From NCBI GenBank assembly GCA_024516155.1, contig JAJJXM010000120.1, forward strand, positions 1 to 64,000: DNA of 64,000 nucleotides, given 5' to 3'. Made by a program: the position numbers and the translations under genes. Shown piece after piece: positions 43,982 to 55,279 of the stretch (its first letter is position 1; every line of letters starts with the position of its first letter). The notes beneath the pieces were generated by a model, which was given only the letters and a program-made list of their open reading frames with translations, was not told the DNA's origin and did no database searches. This DNA comes from Pyronema omphalodes (Eukaryota; Ascomycota; Pezizomycetes; Pezizales; Pyronemataceae).

Positions 43982-45101
43982 TGTCACACCCTATAATGTG
44001 CGAGAATAGAATAGGTATCATATATAACGCTATGGAGAATATGGCAAACTCGACAGGAGAATGAATAATTAGGTTAGTATCCCGGGCCGGAACCCCCAGA
44101 GGAGCTCCGGCTAGCCACGTCACGTGATTCGTGACTTTCCGATAGGACCTCACGAGGATCCCGGCCCGAGGCGTCGAAACTATTATTCACTGTCAGTTTG
44201 GGAGGACTCAGGATGGAGAAGGGGAAAGGAACACTTACCTCAAGGGTGTCGACTTACCCTTGAGACAACTACAAACGACGCTGATGGAGAAAGAAGAAGA
44301 CGACGAAAGATCACCTCCTTATACCTGAGGACAGCTCGGCAATACACGGCTACGATAGGGGCTGCATAGGAACAAGAGGATTCCAGGAAGATGCAGATGC
44401 GGCGCAAGAGTGTCATCCGGTGTTACTAGTTGGGTGAACAGTGGGGCGAGAGATAAGGCAGAGTCTAGTCAGCAAACAGGAGTGGACTGCAGGACAAGGG
44501 TCAACAGTGCATCAGCATGAGACGACGTCCAGCAGGGAACCCCACTCAGGAAACCTGTTTGATGAAACTGATATGACGCGTCCTTGAGCCTAGAGCTGCC
44601 AACTTGGAAACAATACGGCGTTTGCATCCACACCAGGGTGTGGCTGCGCGCAGGTGCGCGCAGTCGGGGCACATATGACATCACACAGGAATGTGACGGG
44701 GCAGTGCGCTCCGGTAGGGCATGGTATGCCTTATGATGTCAGTGACCTCTGCTTGCAATCGAGATTCTCTAGGGAGATCTATGATGGCGCGACTCATACG
44801 ATAAATGACTCATGCGTCATTATCAGAAGAGTTCATGCATAATGCAGTCAGACGGAGTTGCCCTCCGGTGTGACTCATAACCCCAGCACCTCATTGGAAG
44901 GTGTGGTAGTACGGTGAGCTATTTCAAGGATTAATCTGACCACGGCGAGCATCAGGCAAGTGAGCAATCAATTTAATTGCGCGCTTAGCATGATGCAAGC
45001 CTCAGCAGATGCGTCACGGCTTTGACCCATGTCTTATCTCCTAAGCTCAGTTTGGCAGTTGGTTCCCCAAGGAAGGCTGGGCGAATTTGTAGACGAAAGT
45101 C

Positions 45102-45108
45102 TATAAAA
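45102..45108 (+). promoter_or_regulatory. TATA box of the middle LTR
   Basis: TATAAAA, 102 nt before the self-primer, the same spacing as in A. Confidence 0.6.
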
Positions 45109-45203
45109 GACCCTATGTCTTCCCTCTGTCTCCTCCATCATCAACCATTTGATCCTCTACGCGACGATACCTATTATCACCAACGAATACCTCCGAAGAC
45201 AAC

Positions 45204-45215
45204 CCTTAAGTTTAT
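45204..45215 (+). promoter_or_regulatory. Proposed self-primer of element E
   Basis: CCTTAAGTTTAT, complementary to 45370-45381 just after the LTR; conserved with A. Confidence 0.6.
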
Positions 45216-45367
45216 TCGGCCTGTGATCGGTTAATTCTCTTCCTAGCTTATCTTTGGAATAAGTTCTTTTAGTTCTTGAGAACGAAGCGTCTGTCTACAC
45301 CAGGACAGTCTACTTGAGATACAACCGGAAAAGCCTCCGCATAGTTAGGACTGTGCCCAGGTTCACA

Positions 45368-45381
45368 CTATAAACTTAAGG
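45368..45381 (+). promoter_or_regulatory. Primer-binding site of element E
   Basis: CTATAAACTTAAGG directly after the LTR; 12 bases pair with 45204-45215. Confidence 0.6.
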
Positions 45382-45496
45382 CTACAAGCTACCAAGTTTA
45401 TTAATCGACACGCATACGGAAGACCCTCTTCTAGGGCAATACGACAATCCAAACCCTCCAAAAAACAAATTACAGAACAATCCAATCAACAAAGCA

Positions 45497-47692
45497 ATGG
45501 CCTCACGCAGAATCGCTGGACCTGCCGGTCACGATGATGGCCTCGATGCTCCTATGGGCAACACCATCAGTATTACCCGTCCTCGTTCATGGGATGAGGT
45601 TACTACTCGGGGACCAGCACGGGTCCATCATGGAACAACGATCAACACGGGCGATGTTCCTCAATGGGTAGTTTTAATGATGGAAAGGATGGATGCTACA
45701 GAAGGAGATATCAGGAAGTTGATTGAGGCAGCCGGTGAAGGGGCTGCAATGAATGAACAGTTGCGACAGATGAAGGGGCTATACCAGGAGATGGCCCAAG
45801 GCATGCAGAAAGCCTACGATATTTTGGCGAAGAAGGGGAACTTGGACCAGGAGGTTAACCTCCAAACTGTTACGCGACCAGTTCAAGCCAGCAATGAATT
45901 TGCTGGGCAAGTGTGGAAAACAATTGGTGACCTTGCTACAGATGCAAAGTCAAAGGAAGCAGCCAATCAAGCAGCTGCTGAGAGATTGAATCAGGGCATT
46001 CAAACGACGAATGCCATTCTCGAAGCCTTTGCTCAGAGGCAGCGGGAAATTAACAGAGAAATCGAGAGATGGGCATTCGAGAAGAACACTCGGGATGCCA
46101 TTAGACAACAGGACGACGAGCAACGGGACAGGCGTATTGAAGCTCTCTGCATAGCAGAGGAAACACATCAACAGCGCCTACTCGACTATGAGGAACAAAG
46201 GGAGGAGGAGAAATTGGAGTTGGTCAACAAGGTCATCAGCCTTGTTATGTCTAAAATCCAGAAGAAGGAAAACTTTGATGCTAAGTCTCTCACTGAGGCC
46301 ATGCATGAGGAGATGACTCCAAAACCCCCTTCCCTTGGCAGAGCGCCAGATTTCCCATTACCACCATCAGAGGATGGATCTCCTGACATTGGTCGTGGAA
46401 ACGGTGGAGGAAAGCCACCTGGTGGTAGAATTCCGCCACCTCCACCACCCCCATCTGACCCTTCAGACGACGAAGATTCAGATGATGAATATATCAGGAA
46501 AGCATTGGAAAGAAAGCGCCAGGAGCGCAAAGAAAAACAAAAAGAAAGAAATCCAGAGGCGAAGAATGCAACGGAGGCATTCTTGGAGTCACTGGTTAAA
46601 AAATTGCAACAATCCGAACCTGCTGGACCTAAGAGACCAAAGATGCCTGAAATGAAGGCACCACAGTTCTTTAGTGGGAAGGATAAAACATTGTTCAGAA
46701 CATGGTGGATGTCCGTTAAAGATTACATCGAAACTTACACAAAAACATTTCCAGATGAAGATGATCACGTTAAGTGGGTAGGGAGCTTGCTCACGCATAA
46801 GGCATTGAGCTGGCACCAGGAAAGAAGAAAAAGTATTCAACGACAAGGTTTAAGGGATACTTGGGTTGCATTTTCAAGTGCAATTGAAACTAGATTTGAG
46901 GATAGGCGAGAGGCCCAAAAAGACGTCAAAAGAATCACGGAACTCCAATACGACGGAGATATTGACGATTATATTACCAAATTGGAGGATCTTAATATGA
47001 GGGCAGGGGCGATTGGCCCCATGTATCGGAATGTCATTTGGGAGGCGATGACACCTGCGATTAAAAAAATGGTTTATCAGAGATGTGGTGGTATCCCTAT
47101 GGATGACGAAGAAATGATTGATGCGGTAAAGGATGCTGCACATGTTGTTGAAGAATTAGAAGAGGAATTGAAGGGTTCAAAGAAGAGGACTCTGGAGGTA
47201 CGAGAGGATCGTACAAAGGATAAAAATAAACATAAGGAAAATGTGCGCCCTAAGGAGGTGCAGCACAAAGACAAATTTAAGGACAAAAAGGATAAGAAAG
47301 TTTTTGCTGGAAAAAAGTCAGAAAAACCGGCGGTTTATGCCTCAGGAAGGGAGGCTTTACAAGGAGTACCCCAAGCCGAGATTGATAAACACAAAAAGGA
47401 AAAGGCAGACTGTTGGCGTTGTGGTCGTTCAGGGCATAAGATGTATGACTGTTACGCAAAAAAGACAGTTGGGGGAACTGAGTTGACAAAGGATGGAAAG
47501 GTAGCTTCTTCGGGAAAGAGGAAGCGGGATGATGAAGATAATGATGAAGGGCAAGAACAGGAAAAGCCCAAGGAAGCCAAGAAGGCGAAGACTGCTGCAG
47601 TAAGGCAAGATGAGGAAGACACTCACATGTCTGATGCGCAACCAAGGATTTGGGAATTGGAGGATGAGGAAGTCATTGATTCGGATTTTTAA
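45497..47692 (+). CDS. gag: Gag of element E (731 aa, intact)
   Basis: ATG 45497, the first ATG after the leader, conserved in A and D. The N-terminal half (about residues 50-260) is helical and rich in Glu, Gln and Arg, probably coiled coil. A run of Pro near 46435-46455 is followed by an acidic stretch and a Lys/Arg-rich linker. The capsid-like gag domain spans about residues 385-545 (APQFFSGKDKTLFRTWWMSV onwards). Near the C-terminus there is a Lys-rich region and one CCHC knuckle (CWRCGRSGHKMYDC, about residues 638-651) for RNA binding. It ends DSDF, TAA 47690-47692. It forms the particle that packages element RNA. It is the reference for the broken gags of A and D. Confidence 0.92.
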   Translation: MASRRIAGPAGHDDGLDAPMGNTISITRPRSWDEVTTRGPARVHHGTTINTGDVPQWVVLMMERMDATEGDIRKLIEAAGEGAAMNEQLRQMKGLYQEMAQGMQKAYDILAKKGNLDQEVNLQTVTRPVQASNEFAGQVWKTIGDLATDAKSKEAANQAAAERLNQGIQTTNAILEAFAQRQREINREIERWAFEKNTRDAIRQQDDEQRDRRIEALCIAEETHQQRLLDYEEQREEEKLELVNKVISLVMSKIQKKENFDAKSLTEAMHEEMTPKPPSLGRAPDFPLPPSEDGSPDIGRGNGGGKPPGGRIPPPPPPPSDPSDDEDSDDEYIRKALERKRQERKEKQKERNPEAKNATEAFLESLVKKLQQSEPAGPKRPKMPEMKAPQFFSGKDKTLFRTWWMSVKDYIETYTKTFPDEDDHVKWVGSLLTHKALSWHQERRKSIQRQGLRDTWVAFSSAIETRFEDRREAQKDVKRITELQYDGDIDDYITKLEDLNMRAGAIGPMYRNVIWEAMTPAIKKMVYQRCGGIPMDDEEMIDAVKDAAHVVEELEEELKGSKKRTLEVREDRTKDKNKHKENVRPKEVQHKDKFKDKKDKKVFAGKKSEKPAVYASGREALQGVPQAEIDKHKKEKADCWRCGRSGHKMYDCYAKKTVGGTELTKDGKVASSGKRKRDDEDNDEGQEQEKPKEAKKAKTAAVRQDEEDTHMSDAQPRIWELEDEEVIDSDF
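47686..47692 (+). promoter_or_regulatory. Gag/pol -1 frameshift candidate TTTTTAA (element E)
   Basis: Gag ends GAT TTT TAA. The -1 frame (TTT TTA AAG) is open from 47680 into pol. E also has an ATG in that frame at 47725, so re-initiation 33 nt downstream is a rival explanation, but A lacks that ATG. Confidence 0.45.
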
Positions 47693-50600
47693 AGTCCTCT
47701 AGGGAAGCGTCACCCAAGGAGGAAATGGATACAGACGCATTAATTGGGAAATGTGCGGGAACAAAAAGGAAAACAACGGACAACCTTGAGTCGACCAGGA
47801 CTAAGAGTCGACGATCGGACAACGGAGATGCAATTCCAGGAACTAAGGAATTAGCGCCAACTCCTCCTCACCATGGGCCGAGACCAATAATCAATATGGT
47901 TCTCAATTGGTCCAAGAATCAGCAACGCACAGTTAGAGTCCTCTTAGACACAGGCTCTACTGCTGCCCTCCTGGACAAAGCCTTTGTCCAAAAATACAAA
48001 ATCCCAACCGTCAAAAGAGACACCCCACTCCAAATTCGCAACTTCAACAATGAAATAGTTGCTGGAGCAGGAGTATTCTTTACGGTTCCATTTTTACTGC
48101 AGCATAAGCAACACTTTGCTGCAGAATCATTTGAAATCGCTCCGCTAGATAGTGACTGCGATGCTATCCTACCATATTGGTGGATGGCACAACATCAGCC
48201 CTGCAACCTCTGGGGAGATCAGAACCAGATCTCATTTACCTCCTCACGTTGCAAAGAGAAATGCACTAAGGCGCAGGCCAGTGCCTTCTCCCTCCAGGTC
48301 GACAAACATGTACTCGACCACCCAGAGGCCTTAATCTTAGGCCACATCTCATCCGTATCCACCACAGAAGAATTATCAGAGGCACTTCAACAAGTCCCTG
48401 AGAAGTTTCGTGGCTGGATTAATATCATGACAAAGGAAGCAGCAGATAGGCTTCCTGAACACAAACCTTATGACCATGCAATTGACCTTAAAGAAGGAGA
48501 AACTCCTCCTTGGGGACCTGTCTATGCTCTTAACGAAGTTGAGCTAGAGACATTAAGAGAATGGTTAAAAGATATGCTGCCTCCTGGAAAAATCAGACCA
48601 TCCAAGTCACCAGCAGCAGCTCCTATTCTTTTTGTCCCAAAGGCTCATGGCAGAGGCCTTCGGTTATGTGTTGACTATCGTGGCATCAATAAAATAACAA
48701 TCGCCAACCGATATCCGCTCCCACTCATGTCAGAATTACAAGACAGAGTTAGAGGAGCCAAAATATTTACGATGATGGACCTGAAAAACGGATACCATCT
48801 AATAAGGATAAAAGAAGGAGATGAATGGAAAACGGCTTTTAGATGCCGATATGGGTTATACGAGTTTTTGGTTATGCCTTTTGGGTTGAGCAATGCTCCG
48901 GCTACATTCCAAGATATGATGAATCATATCTTTAGGGATATGTTGGACCAAGGAGTTATTGCATATATTGATGATGTACTCATCTATGCGGAGACGGAAG
49001 AAAAGCATGATGAGTTGGTAAAAGAAGTATTAAAAAGGTTGGAAGAAAATGGGTTGGTTATATCACCCGAAAAATGTGTCTGGGGACAAAGGAAAGTGGA
49101 ATTTCTGGGATATATTATCAGTCAAAATGGGATTGAAATGGCTAAGGACAAGGTGGAAACCGTCCTTATATGGAAATTCCCAAAGTCCTTGAAGGAAGTA
49201 CAAGGCTTTCTTGGATTCGCTAACTTCTATCGGAGATTTATTAAGGACTTCTCAAGAATATGTCGTCCTCTTACAGAATCTACGAAAGGCGATCCGAAGA
49301 AATGAGAATGGACTGTTGCTATGGAATTAGCATTTGACGAACTGAAGAATCGATTCACAACAGCACCAATCTTGCGTCATTTTGATCCAAGAAAGGTTTG
49401 TATAGTTGAGACTGATGCTTCGGATTTTGCTTTAGGCGCAGTTCTGTCCCAGAAAGGGGATGATGGAAAGTTGCATCCAGTTGCTTTCCATTCAAGGAAG
49501 TTCACTCCTGCTGAAATAAATTATGAGATTCACGACAAAGAGCTATTAGCTATCGTGGACTCATTTAAAGTATGGAGGAGATATCTTGAAGGAGCAATGT
49601 TTACTGTGGAAGTTTACAGCGACCACCAAAACCTTGAGTATTTTACAACAACAAAAGTACTCAATCGGCGTCAAGCTAGATGGGCTCAAGAGCTTGCTGG
49701 CGTTGACTTCAAAATTTATTACAGACCTGGGGTAAAGAATGGAAAACCTGATGCTTTATCTAGGCGTCCGGAGTTCCGCCCTGAAAAGGGGGGAGGTGAA
49801 GATCAGCCGATTACGACGATCCTGCATCAAAGCCATTTTGCATCGATTTCGTCAATCAGCACTGCTGGAGAAGGAACTTCTTTTATCATTTCTTCAGCAC
49901 GTCTTTCCTCTATTCCCTTGGTTAAATGGTCAGCAGAATTTTTGAAGATGGTTAAGGAAGCTGGAAAACTGGATAAGATTTACGTGGAGGCAACAAGGAA
50001 TATTAAGGAACCACTGACGATGGATGACGGCATACTCTATCGCAAAGAAAAACTATGGGTACCAAAGGATTTGGTAAATACAGTTCTTGAATCCGAACAT
50101 GACTCTAAGATTGCAGGTCACTTTGGACAAGACAAAACTATTGAATTGATTCGAAGGAACTTCTGGTGGCCGAAGATGGAAGAAGGAATAATAAACTATG
50201 TTAAGAGTTGCATGAAATGTCAAAAAGACAAAAAGGCGCGGCACCTGAAGTATGGATTACTTCAACCTTTGGAATTACCTTATGCCCCATGGCAATCAAT
50301 CGCCATGGACTTTATTACAGACCTACCGGAATCAAATGGATGTGATCAACGCTGGGTAGTAGTTGATCGATTTTCGAAGATGGCCCACTTTATACCATTG
50401 CAAAAGGACGGCAAGACAACTGCAGACCTTGTCCGGATCTTTGCTAAAGAAATATGGAAGTTACATGGGCTGCCAACAGATATTGTTTCGGATAGGGACT
50501 CCAGGTTCACAAGTACGACCTGGAAAGCATTTCTTGGGACACTAGCTATCAAGCCTAGAATGTCCACAGCGTTCCACCCTCAAACAGACGGTCAGACGGA

Positions 50601-51384
50601 ACGACTTAACCAGACAATTGAAGCTTACCTCCGCTCTTTTGTCAATCATGAGATGGACGATTGGGTTGACTTGTTGCCAATGGCAGAGTTTGCCTACAAC
50701 AACTCAGTAACCACCGCTACAGGACTTTCATCTTTTTATGTGAACTACGGTTACAACCCCATTGCCAGCAACCCAACTGCAACTGCTGTGCGAAACCCAG
50801 CCAGCAAAGCATACGCCCACTGGATGCATACTGTGCACGAAGGAGCAAAGTTATCCTTACAGAAAGCACAAGAAAGAATGAAAAAGTATGCAGACCTACA
50901 ACGAAAGGAGGCCCCTACTTACCAAGTTGGAGACTTGGTTATGCTTGATGGACGACATATCAAAACACGACGACCATCACATAAATTGGATCACAAACTT
51001 CACGGTCCATTTCAGATTGAAAAAGTCATATCCCCAACAGCACTACGTCTCACATTACCACGAAAATGGAAGATTCATAATGTCTTTCATATTTCCCTAC
51101 TTGAGCCTTTCCACACCGGTACAAGAGCTCCACCAGACCCAAACAAAATACTTAGGGAAGCAGACGATGTTGAGGGAAGCGAGGAGTACGACATTGATGA
51201 AATTATGAGCAGTTATAAATCAGGAAACAGAGTACTTTACCTCGTTAAATGGCTTGGGTGGCCTAACAAGAAAGATTGGACGGCGGAACCCTTTGACAAC
51301 TTTTCAGTAGGTGGTCAGGAAAAGCTAAGAGAATTTCATCTTAAGCATCCTGATTCTCCGAGGGACTACCGACTCAAGGATTAA
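47686..51384 (+). pseudogene. pol: Pol of element E, one nonsense codon
   Basis: Protease with LLDTGST near 47945; RT with LCVDYRGIN, MPFGLSNAPATF and YIDD (48964-48975); a TGA at 49303-49305 in place of TGG (Trp, as in C) just before RNase H; RNase H (VETDASDFALG); integrase with zinc-binding HHCC and DDE residues in MDFITDL, SDRDSRF and TDGQTER; C-terminal chromodomain (YDIDEIMSSYKS...LYLVKWLGWPNKKDW) up to TAA 51382-51384. The chromodomain has an insert-rich WPNKKDW end compared with B. Apart from the TGA it looks functional. Confidence 0.93.
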
Positions 51385-51541
51385 GGCTTAATGTTTTTCC
51401 CCACGAGGTTTTCATTAGGTCGAGTTGGTAGTAGGATGTAGGGGCTGGAGGACTACATCTATAATTGATCACTTAATCACTTGGCTGCGGCGAGGTGCGA
51501 TCACAGAATGATGAACTACGAGCTTCGGGACGAAGCTTGAA

Positions 51542-51555
51542 CAGGGGGGAGGTGG
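51542..51555 (+). promoter_or_regulatory. Polypurine tract of element E
   Basis: CAGGGGGGAGGTGG next to the last LTR. Confidence 0.85.
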
Positions 51556-52941
51556 TGTCACACCCTATAATGTGTGAGAATAGAATAGCTATCATATATA
51601 ACGCTATGGAGAATATGGCAAACTCGACAGGAGAATGAATAATTAGGTTAGTATCCCGGGCCGGAACCCCCAGAGGAGCTCCGGCTAGCCACGTCACGTG
51701 ATTCGTGACTTTCCGATAGGACCTCACGAGGATCCCGGCCCGAGGCGTCGAAACTATTATTCACTGTCAGTTTGGGAGGACTCAGGATGGAGAAGGGGAA
51801 AGGAACACTTACCTCAAGGGTGTCGACTTACCCTTGAGACAACTACAAACGACGCTGATGGAGAAAGAAGAAGACGACGAAAGATCACCTCCTTATACCT
51901 GAGGACAGCTCGGCAATACACGGCTACGATAGGGGCTGCATAGGAACAAGAGGATTCCAGGAAGATGCAGATGCGGCGCAAGAGTGTCATCCGGTGTTAC
52001 TAGTTGGGTGAACAGTGGGGCGAGAGATAAGGCAGAGTCTAGTCAGCAAACAGGAGTGGACTGCAGGACAAGGGTCAACAGTGCATCAGCATGAGACGAC
52101 GTCCAGCAGGGAACCCCACTCAGGAAACCTGTTTGATGAAACTGATATGACGCGTCCTTGAGCCTAGAGCTGCCAACTTGGAAACAATACGGCGTTTGCA
52201 TCCACACCAGGGTGTGGCTGCGCGCAAGTGCGCGCAGGTGGGGCACATATGACATCACACAGGAATGTGACGGGGCAGTGCGCTCCGGTAGGGCATGGTA
52301 TGCCTTATGATGTCAGTGACCTCTGCTTGCAATCGAGATTCTCTAGGGAGATCTATGATGGCGCGACTCATACGATAAATGACTCATGCGTCATTATCAG
52401 AAGAGTTCATGCATAATGCAGTCAGACGGAGTTGCCCTCCGGTGTGACTCATAACCCCAACACCTCATTGGAAGGTGTGGTAGTACGGTGAGCTATTTCA
52501 AGGATTAATCTGACCACGGCGAGCATCAGGCAAGTGAGCAATTAATTTAATTGCGCGCTTAGCATGATGCAAGCCTCAGCAGATGCGTCACGGCTTTGAC
52601 CCATGTCTTATCTCCTAAGCTCAGTTTGGCAGTTGGTTCCCCAAGGAAGGCTGGGCGAATTTGTAGACGAAAGTCTATAAAAGACCCTATGTCTTCCCTC
52701 TGTCTCCTCCATCATCAACCATTTGATCCTCTACGCGACGATACCTATTATCACCAACGAATACCTCCGAAGACAACCCTTAAGTTTATTCGGCCTGTGA
52801 TCGGTTAATTCTCTTCCTAGCTTATCTTTGGAATAAGTTCTTTTAGTTCTTGAGAACGAAGCGTCTGTCTACACCAGGACAGTCTACTTGAGATACAACC
52901 GGAAAAGCCTCCGCATAGTTAGGACTGTGCCCAGGTTCACA
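51556..52941 (+). repeat. 3' LTR of element E
   Basis: 1,386 bp, about 0.5% different from 43982-45367. Confidence 0.95.
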
Positions 52942-52946
52942 AGATG
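52942..52946. repeat. Target-site duplication agatg of array C/E (right)
   Basis: Second copy of 40352-40356. Confidence 0.93.
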
Positions 52947-53194
52947 GAACAATGAACGGGCCGTAATTAGGTCCCCTCAAGCACTATCCAGCCCCCCTCT
53001 TTTTTTTTTTTCACATAGCGCCACACAAATCGCACCTCAGCCACATCACCAGCCACCCCACTGTACAAGGGTATCATACAAATTTTCGGCAATTTCTTAA
53101 GGATATTCTAGTACACTGGGATACCCTTAATTCCCATACAAAAACCGTCGGGACCGCGGCCTGTACCCTTTTACAGTGGGTATTCTTATAGATA

Positions 53195-53217
53195 GTACCC
53201 TTATAAACCGAGTCGAC
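53195..53217 (-). repeat. Right terminal inverted repeat of the pogo element
   Basis: Reverse complement matches 38220-38242 at 22 of 23 bases. The 250 bases between 52947 and here are the pogo 5' untranslated end, with a run of T near 52990-53010. Confidence 0.85.
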
Positions 53218-53497
53218 TGGAAGGGTTACAGAAATGAGTCTTTGCAAGTACGGGAGGACCGCCATAAGGACAAAGGAAAGTATAAGGAAACCGTGCGCCC
53301 GAAGGAGGTGTAGCACAAGGATAGATTTAAGGATAAGAAGGCCAAAAAGTGTTTTACAGGGAAAAAGGACAAAAAGACCATCTTTGCATCAGGAAGGGAG
53401 GCTCTACAGAATGTTCCTCAAAGCGAAATCGACAAACACAAAAAGGATAAGGCTGACTGTTGGAGATGCGGACCATCTGGACACAAAATGTTTGATT

Positions 53498-53502
53498 GTT
53501 CC
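53498..53502. repeat. Target-site duplication gttcc of element F (left)
   Basis: Matches 63014-63018. It falls in the gag knuckle region of D. Confidence 0.93.
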
Positions 53503-55111
53503 TGTAAACCGGGGGTCCCAGGGTAATGGACGGCCGGGTAACTCTGAAATTCCTGAAAGAAAAGAGAGAAGCAATAATTCCAAAAAGGGGAATTATTACT
53601 TCTCAAGGGGATTCTTCTAACGGAGAGTAGAGGTGATAACAGTTATAAGTTGAAACTCTCCCGCTTATCTCAGGGAGCGTTTCGAGAGTATCGGTTTCGT
53701 TTGGTGGTCGTTTCTTTCAGAGGGACGACCGGAGGTATTGTATTGATTGGAGGTAAGGTATATATTTGAGGACGTCGGGTATTGACTCAAAAGATGACAA
53801 TAACCCTCCGTGGGAAGTGTTGTTGTATTCGGGACAGTATTGATTGCGTTGCTGGATGAGGGCTTCTTCGAGTGGGGGCTTTTGGCACTTTTATATTTTT
53901 CTTATCTTGAGCTCCCCACTCATATACCCTGCAAGCACTATGCGGTGGGCGGAAGTGGAAGTACCCTAAGACGTTGGTTGGCTACACCTAAACGTGATTT
54001 TTCCACCATACAAAATGCAACTTTTGGTAAAAACGCTAATATCGCGAATATACTTTAAGACATCCTCCGGGCCGTTATCCGGATGATGCCTTAGACCTTT
54101 GCTAATGCCTAGACTCGTTCTTTTCGTCGTTTGCACTGATGTCATTAATTATAATGAGGCATCGGAATGCATTTCGAGGAATGTGCATTGCAGTACCGGC
54201 TGACGCGTTCCTGCAACTAACTTCGGACTTCGATATCCGGCTGGCTATTCCGTCGCATCCGGTGAAGTCGTTTGTATGATCTGATAATGTCGTCATGGTC
54301 GGCAATAGACGGTGGGCCTTCCGGGGGTCCCAAATAGGAGGTGGTCGGATGTTCCGTTCGTCGTACGGTTGTCTCGTCATATCGGCAGTTCGAAGGTGCG
54401 TTTGCGAAGATAAGGTTTCCCGTCATAACTAACCAAAGAGGCAGTTAACTCCTTATCTCCTTCGGCCGACTAGACTCCGCTGTCGTATGATGTTATTCGG
54501 CTTATCCGGTTTCCTCCGTCGGTCAGGCGTAATGCCTCGGTCACATATGACTATGTTTTCTTGTTTTACGGCAAAGTGTTTCGTGAATACATTATCCCAT
54601 TAAACTTAAATACAGTTCTTTCCCTCCTAACCTTCCTATCCTCATCAACCTTGATATCTGTTTCCTGCGGTGACCTACTTGCGTCACATTCTGCTTTCTA
54701 TTCGTATGTATATCTGGCCCGCCGGGTCTCTTAGTTCCACGACCCTTTCTGGACGGTTTTCTCGTATACGGCGGAAGAGGTGCGTTCGCTCAAAGGCTTC
54801 GGTAAGTCTTTGAGTGAGTCCCTAAGGTTATAAGAATTCCAGGTTTTTATCAGCGGCAGCGGTATGTTCCTCGAGGTATGGCTGCGCATTAGAAACCGCA
54901 GTCATTGATCGGAAACAGACCCACCTCGGGGGCTGCCCCGGGTTTCCCCGCCCTAGATGACGCTGACTTTTTCTCTGGCCCCCCATTATCCTACTTCCTG
55001 CGGGACGTGGATGAAGGGTGGTTAGTAATAGCTCTCGCCTTTGACTTGAGTTATTACGTAGGTAAGAATCCCCATTCTTTTTTAAATGTTTTATCGGGGT
55101 CGGGTATGACA
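53503..55111 (-). repeat. 3' LTR of element F
   Basis: 1,609 bp. Plus strand TGTAAACCGG to GTATGACA. About 16 differences from the other LTR. Confidence 0.94.
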
Positions 55112-55125
55112 CCACCTCCCCCCTT
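55112..55125 (-). promoter_or_regulatory. Polypurine tract of element F
   Basis: CCACCTCCCCCCTT on the plus strand, i.e. AAGGGGGGAGGTGG in element sense, nearly the same as in A and E. Confidence 0.85.
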
Positions 55126-55279
55126 ATAAGATTTCGCCCCGAAATCACTAACAATGATTATGGTAATTGATCAACGGGGTCTTTTCTGATGAAGTCCTCC
55201 AGCCCCTTCATCCACCAACACGTTTTCATGATGAGACCATTAAAACCTCAGTGAGCAAAGGTATCTTATGATGGGTTGG

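Larger units (their letters stand above)
43982..45367 (+). repeat. Middle LTR, shared by units C and E
   Basis: 1,386 bp, TGTCACACC to GGTTCACA. It serves as 3' LTR of C and 5' LTR of E. TGACTCA inside ATGACTCAT at 44805-44813, TATAAAA at 45102, self-primer at 45204-45215. Confidence 0.95.
40357..52941 (+). mobile_element. Three-LTR tandem chromovirus array C/E (A family)
   Basis: Order: partial LTR (40357-41009), truncated pol (41010-43810), full LTR (43982-45367), full gag-pol (45497-51384), full LTR (51556-52941). One 5-bp duplication (agatg) flanks the whole, so it entered the pogo element as one event and then became a tandem, or formed by recombination with an incoming copy. The two pol copies differ at roughly 11 of 2,800 positions and the two full LTRs at about 7 of 1,386, so duplication and insertion are of similar, recent age. 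Confidence 0.92.
38220..53217 (-). mobile_element. pogo/Tigger-type DNA transposon, holding array C/E
   Basis: Terminal inverted repeats of 23 bases (38220-38242 and 53195-53217, 22 identical; ends GTCGAC). A spliced transposase is on the minus strand. Without the nested array it is about 2.4 kb. It sits in gag of D. A TA duplication, usual for this group, is not visible. Confidence 0.85.
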
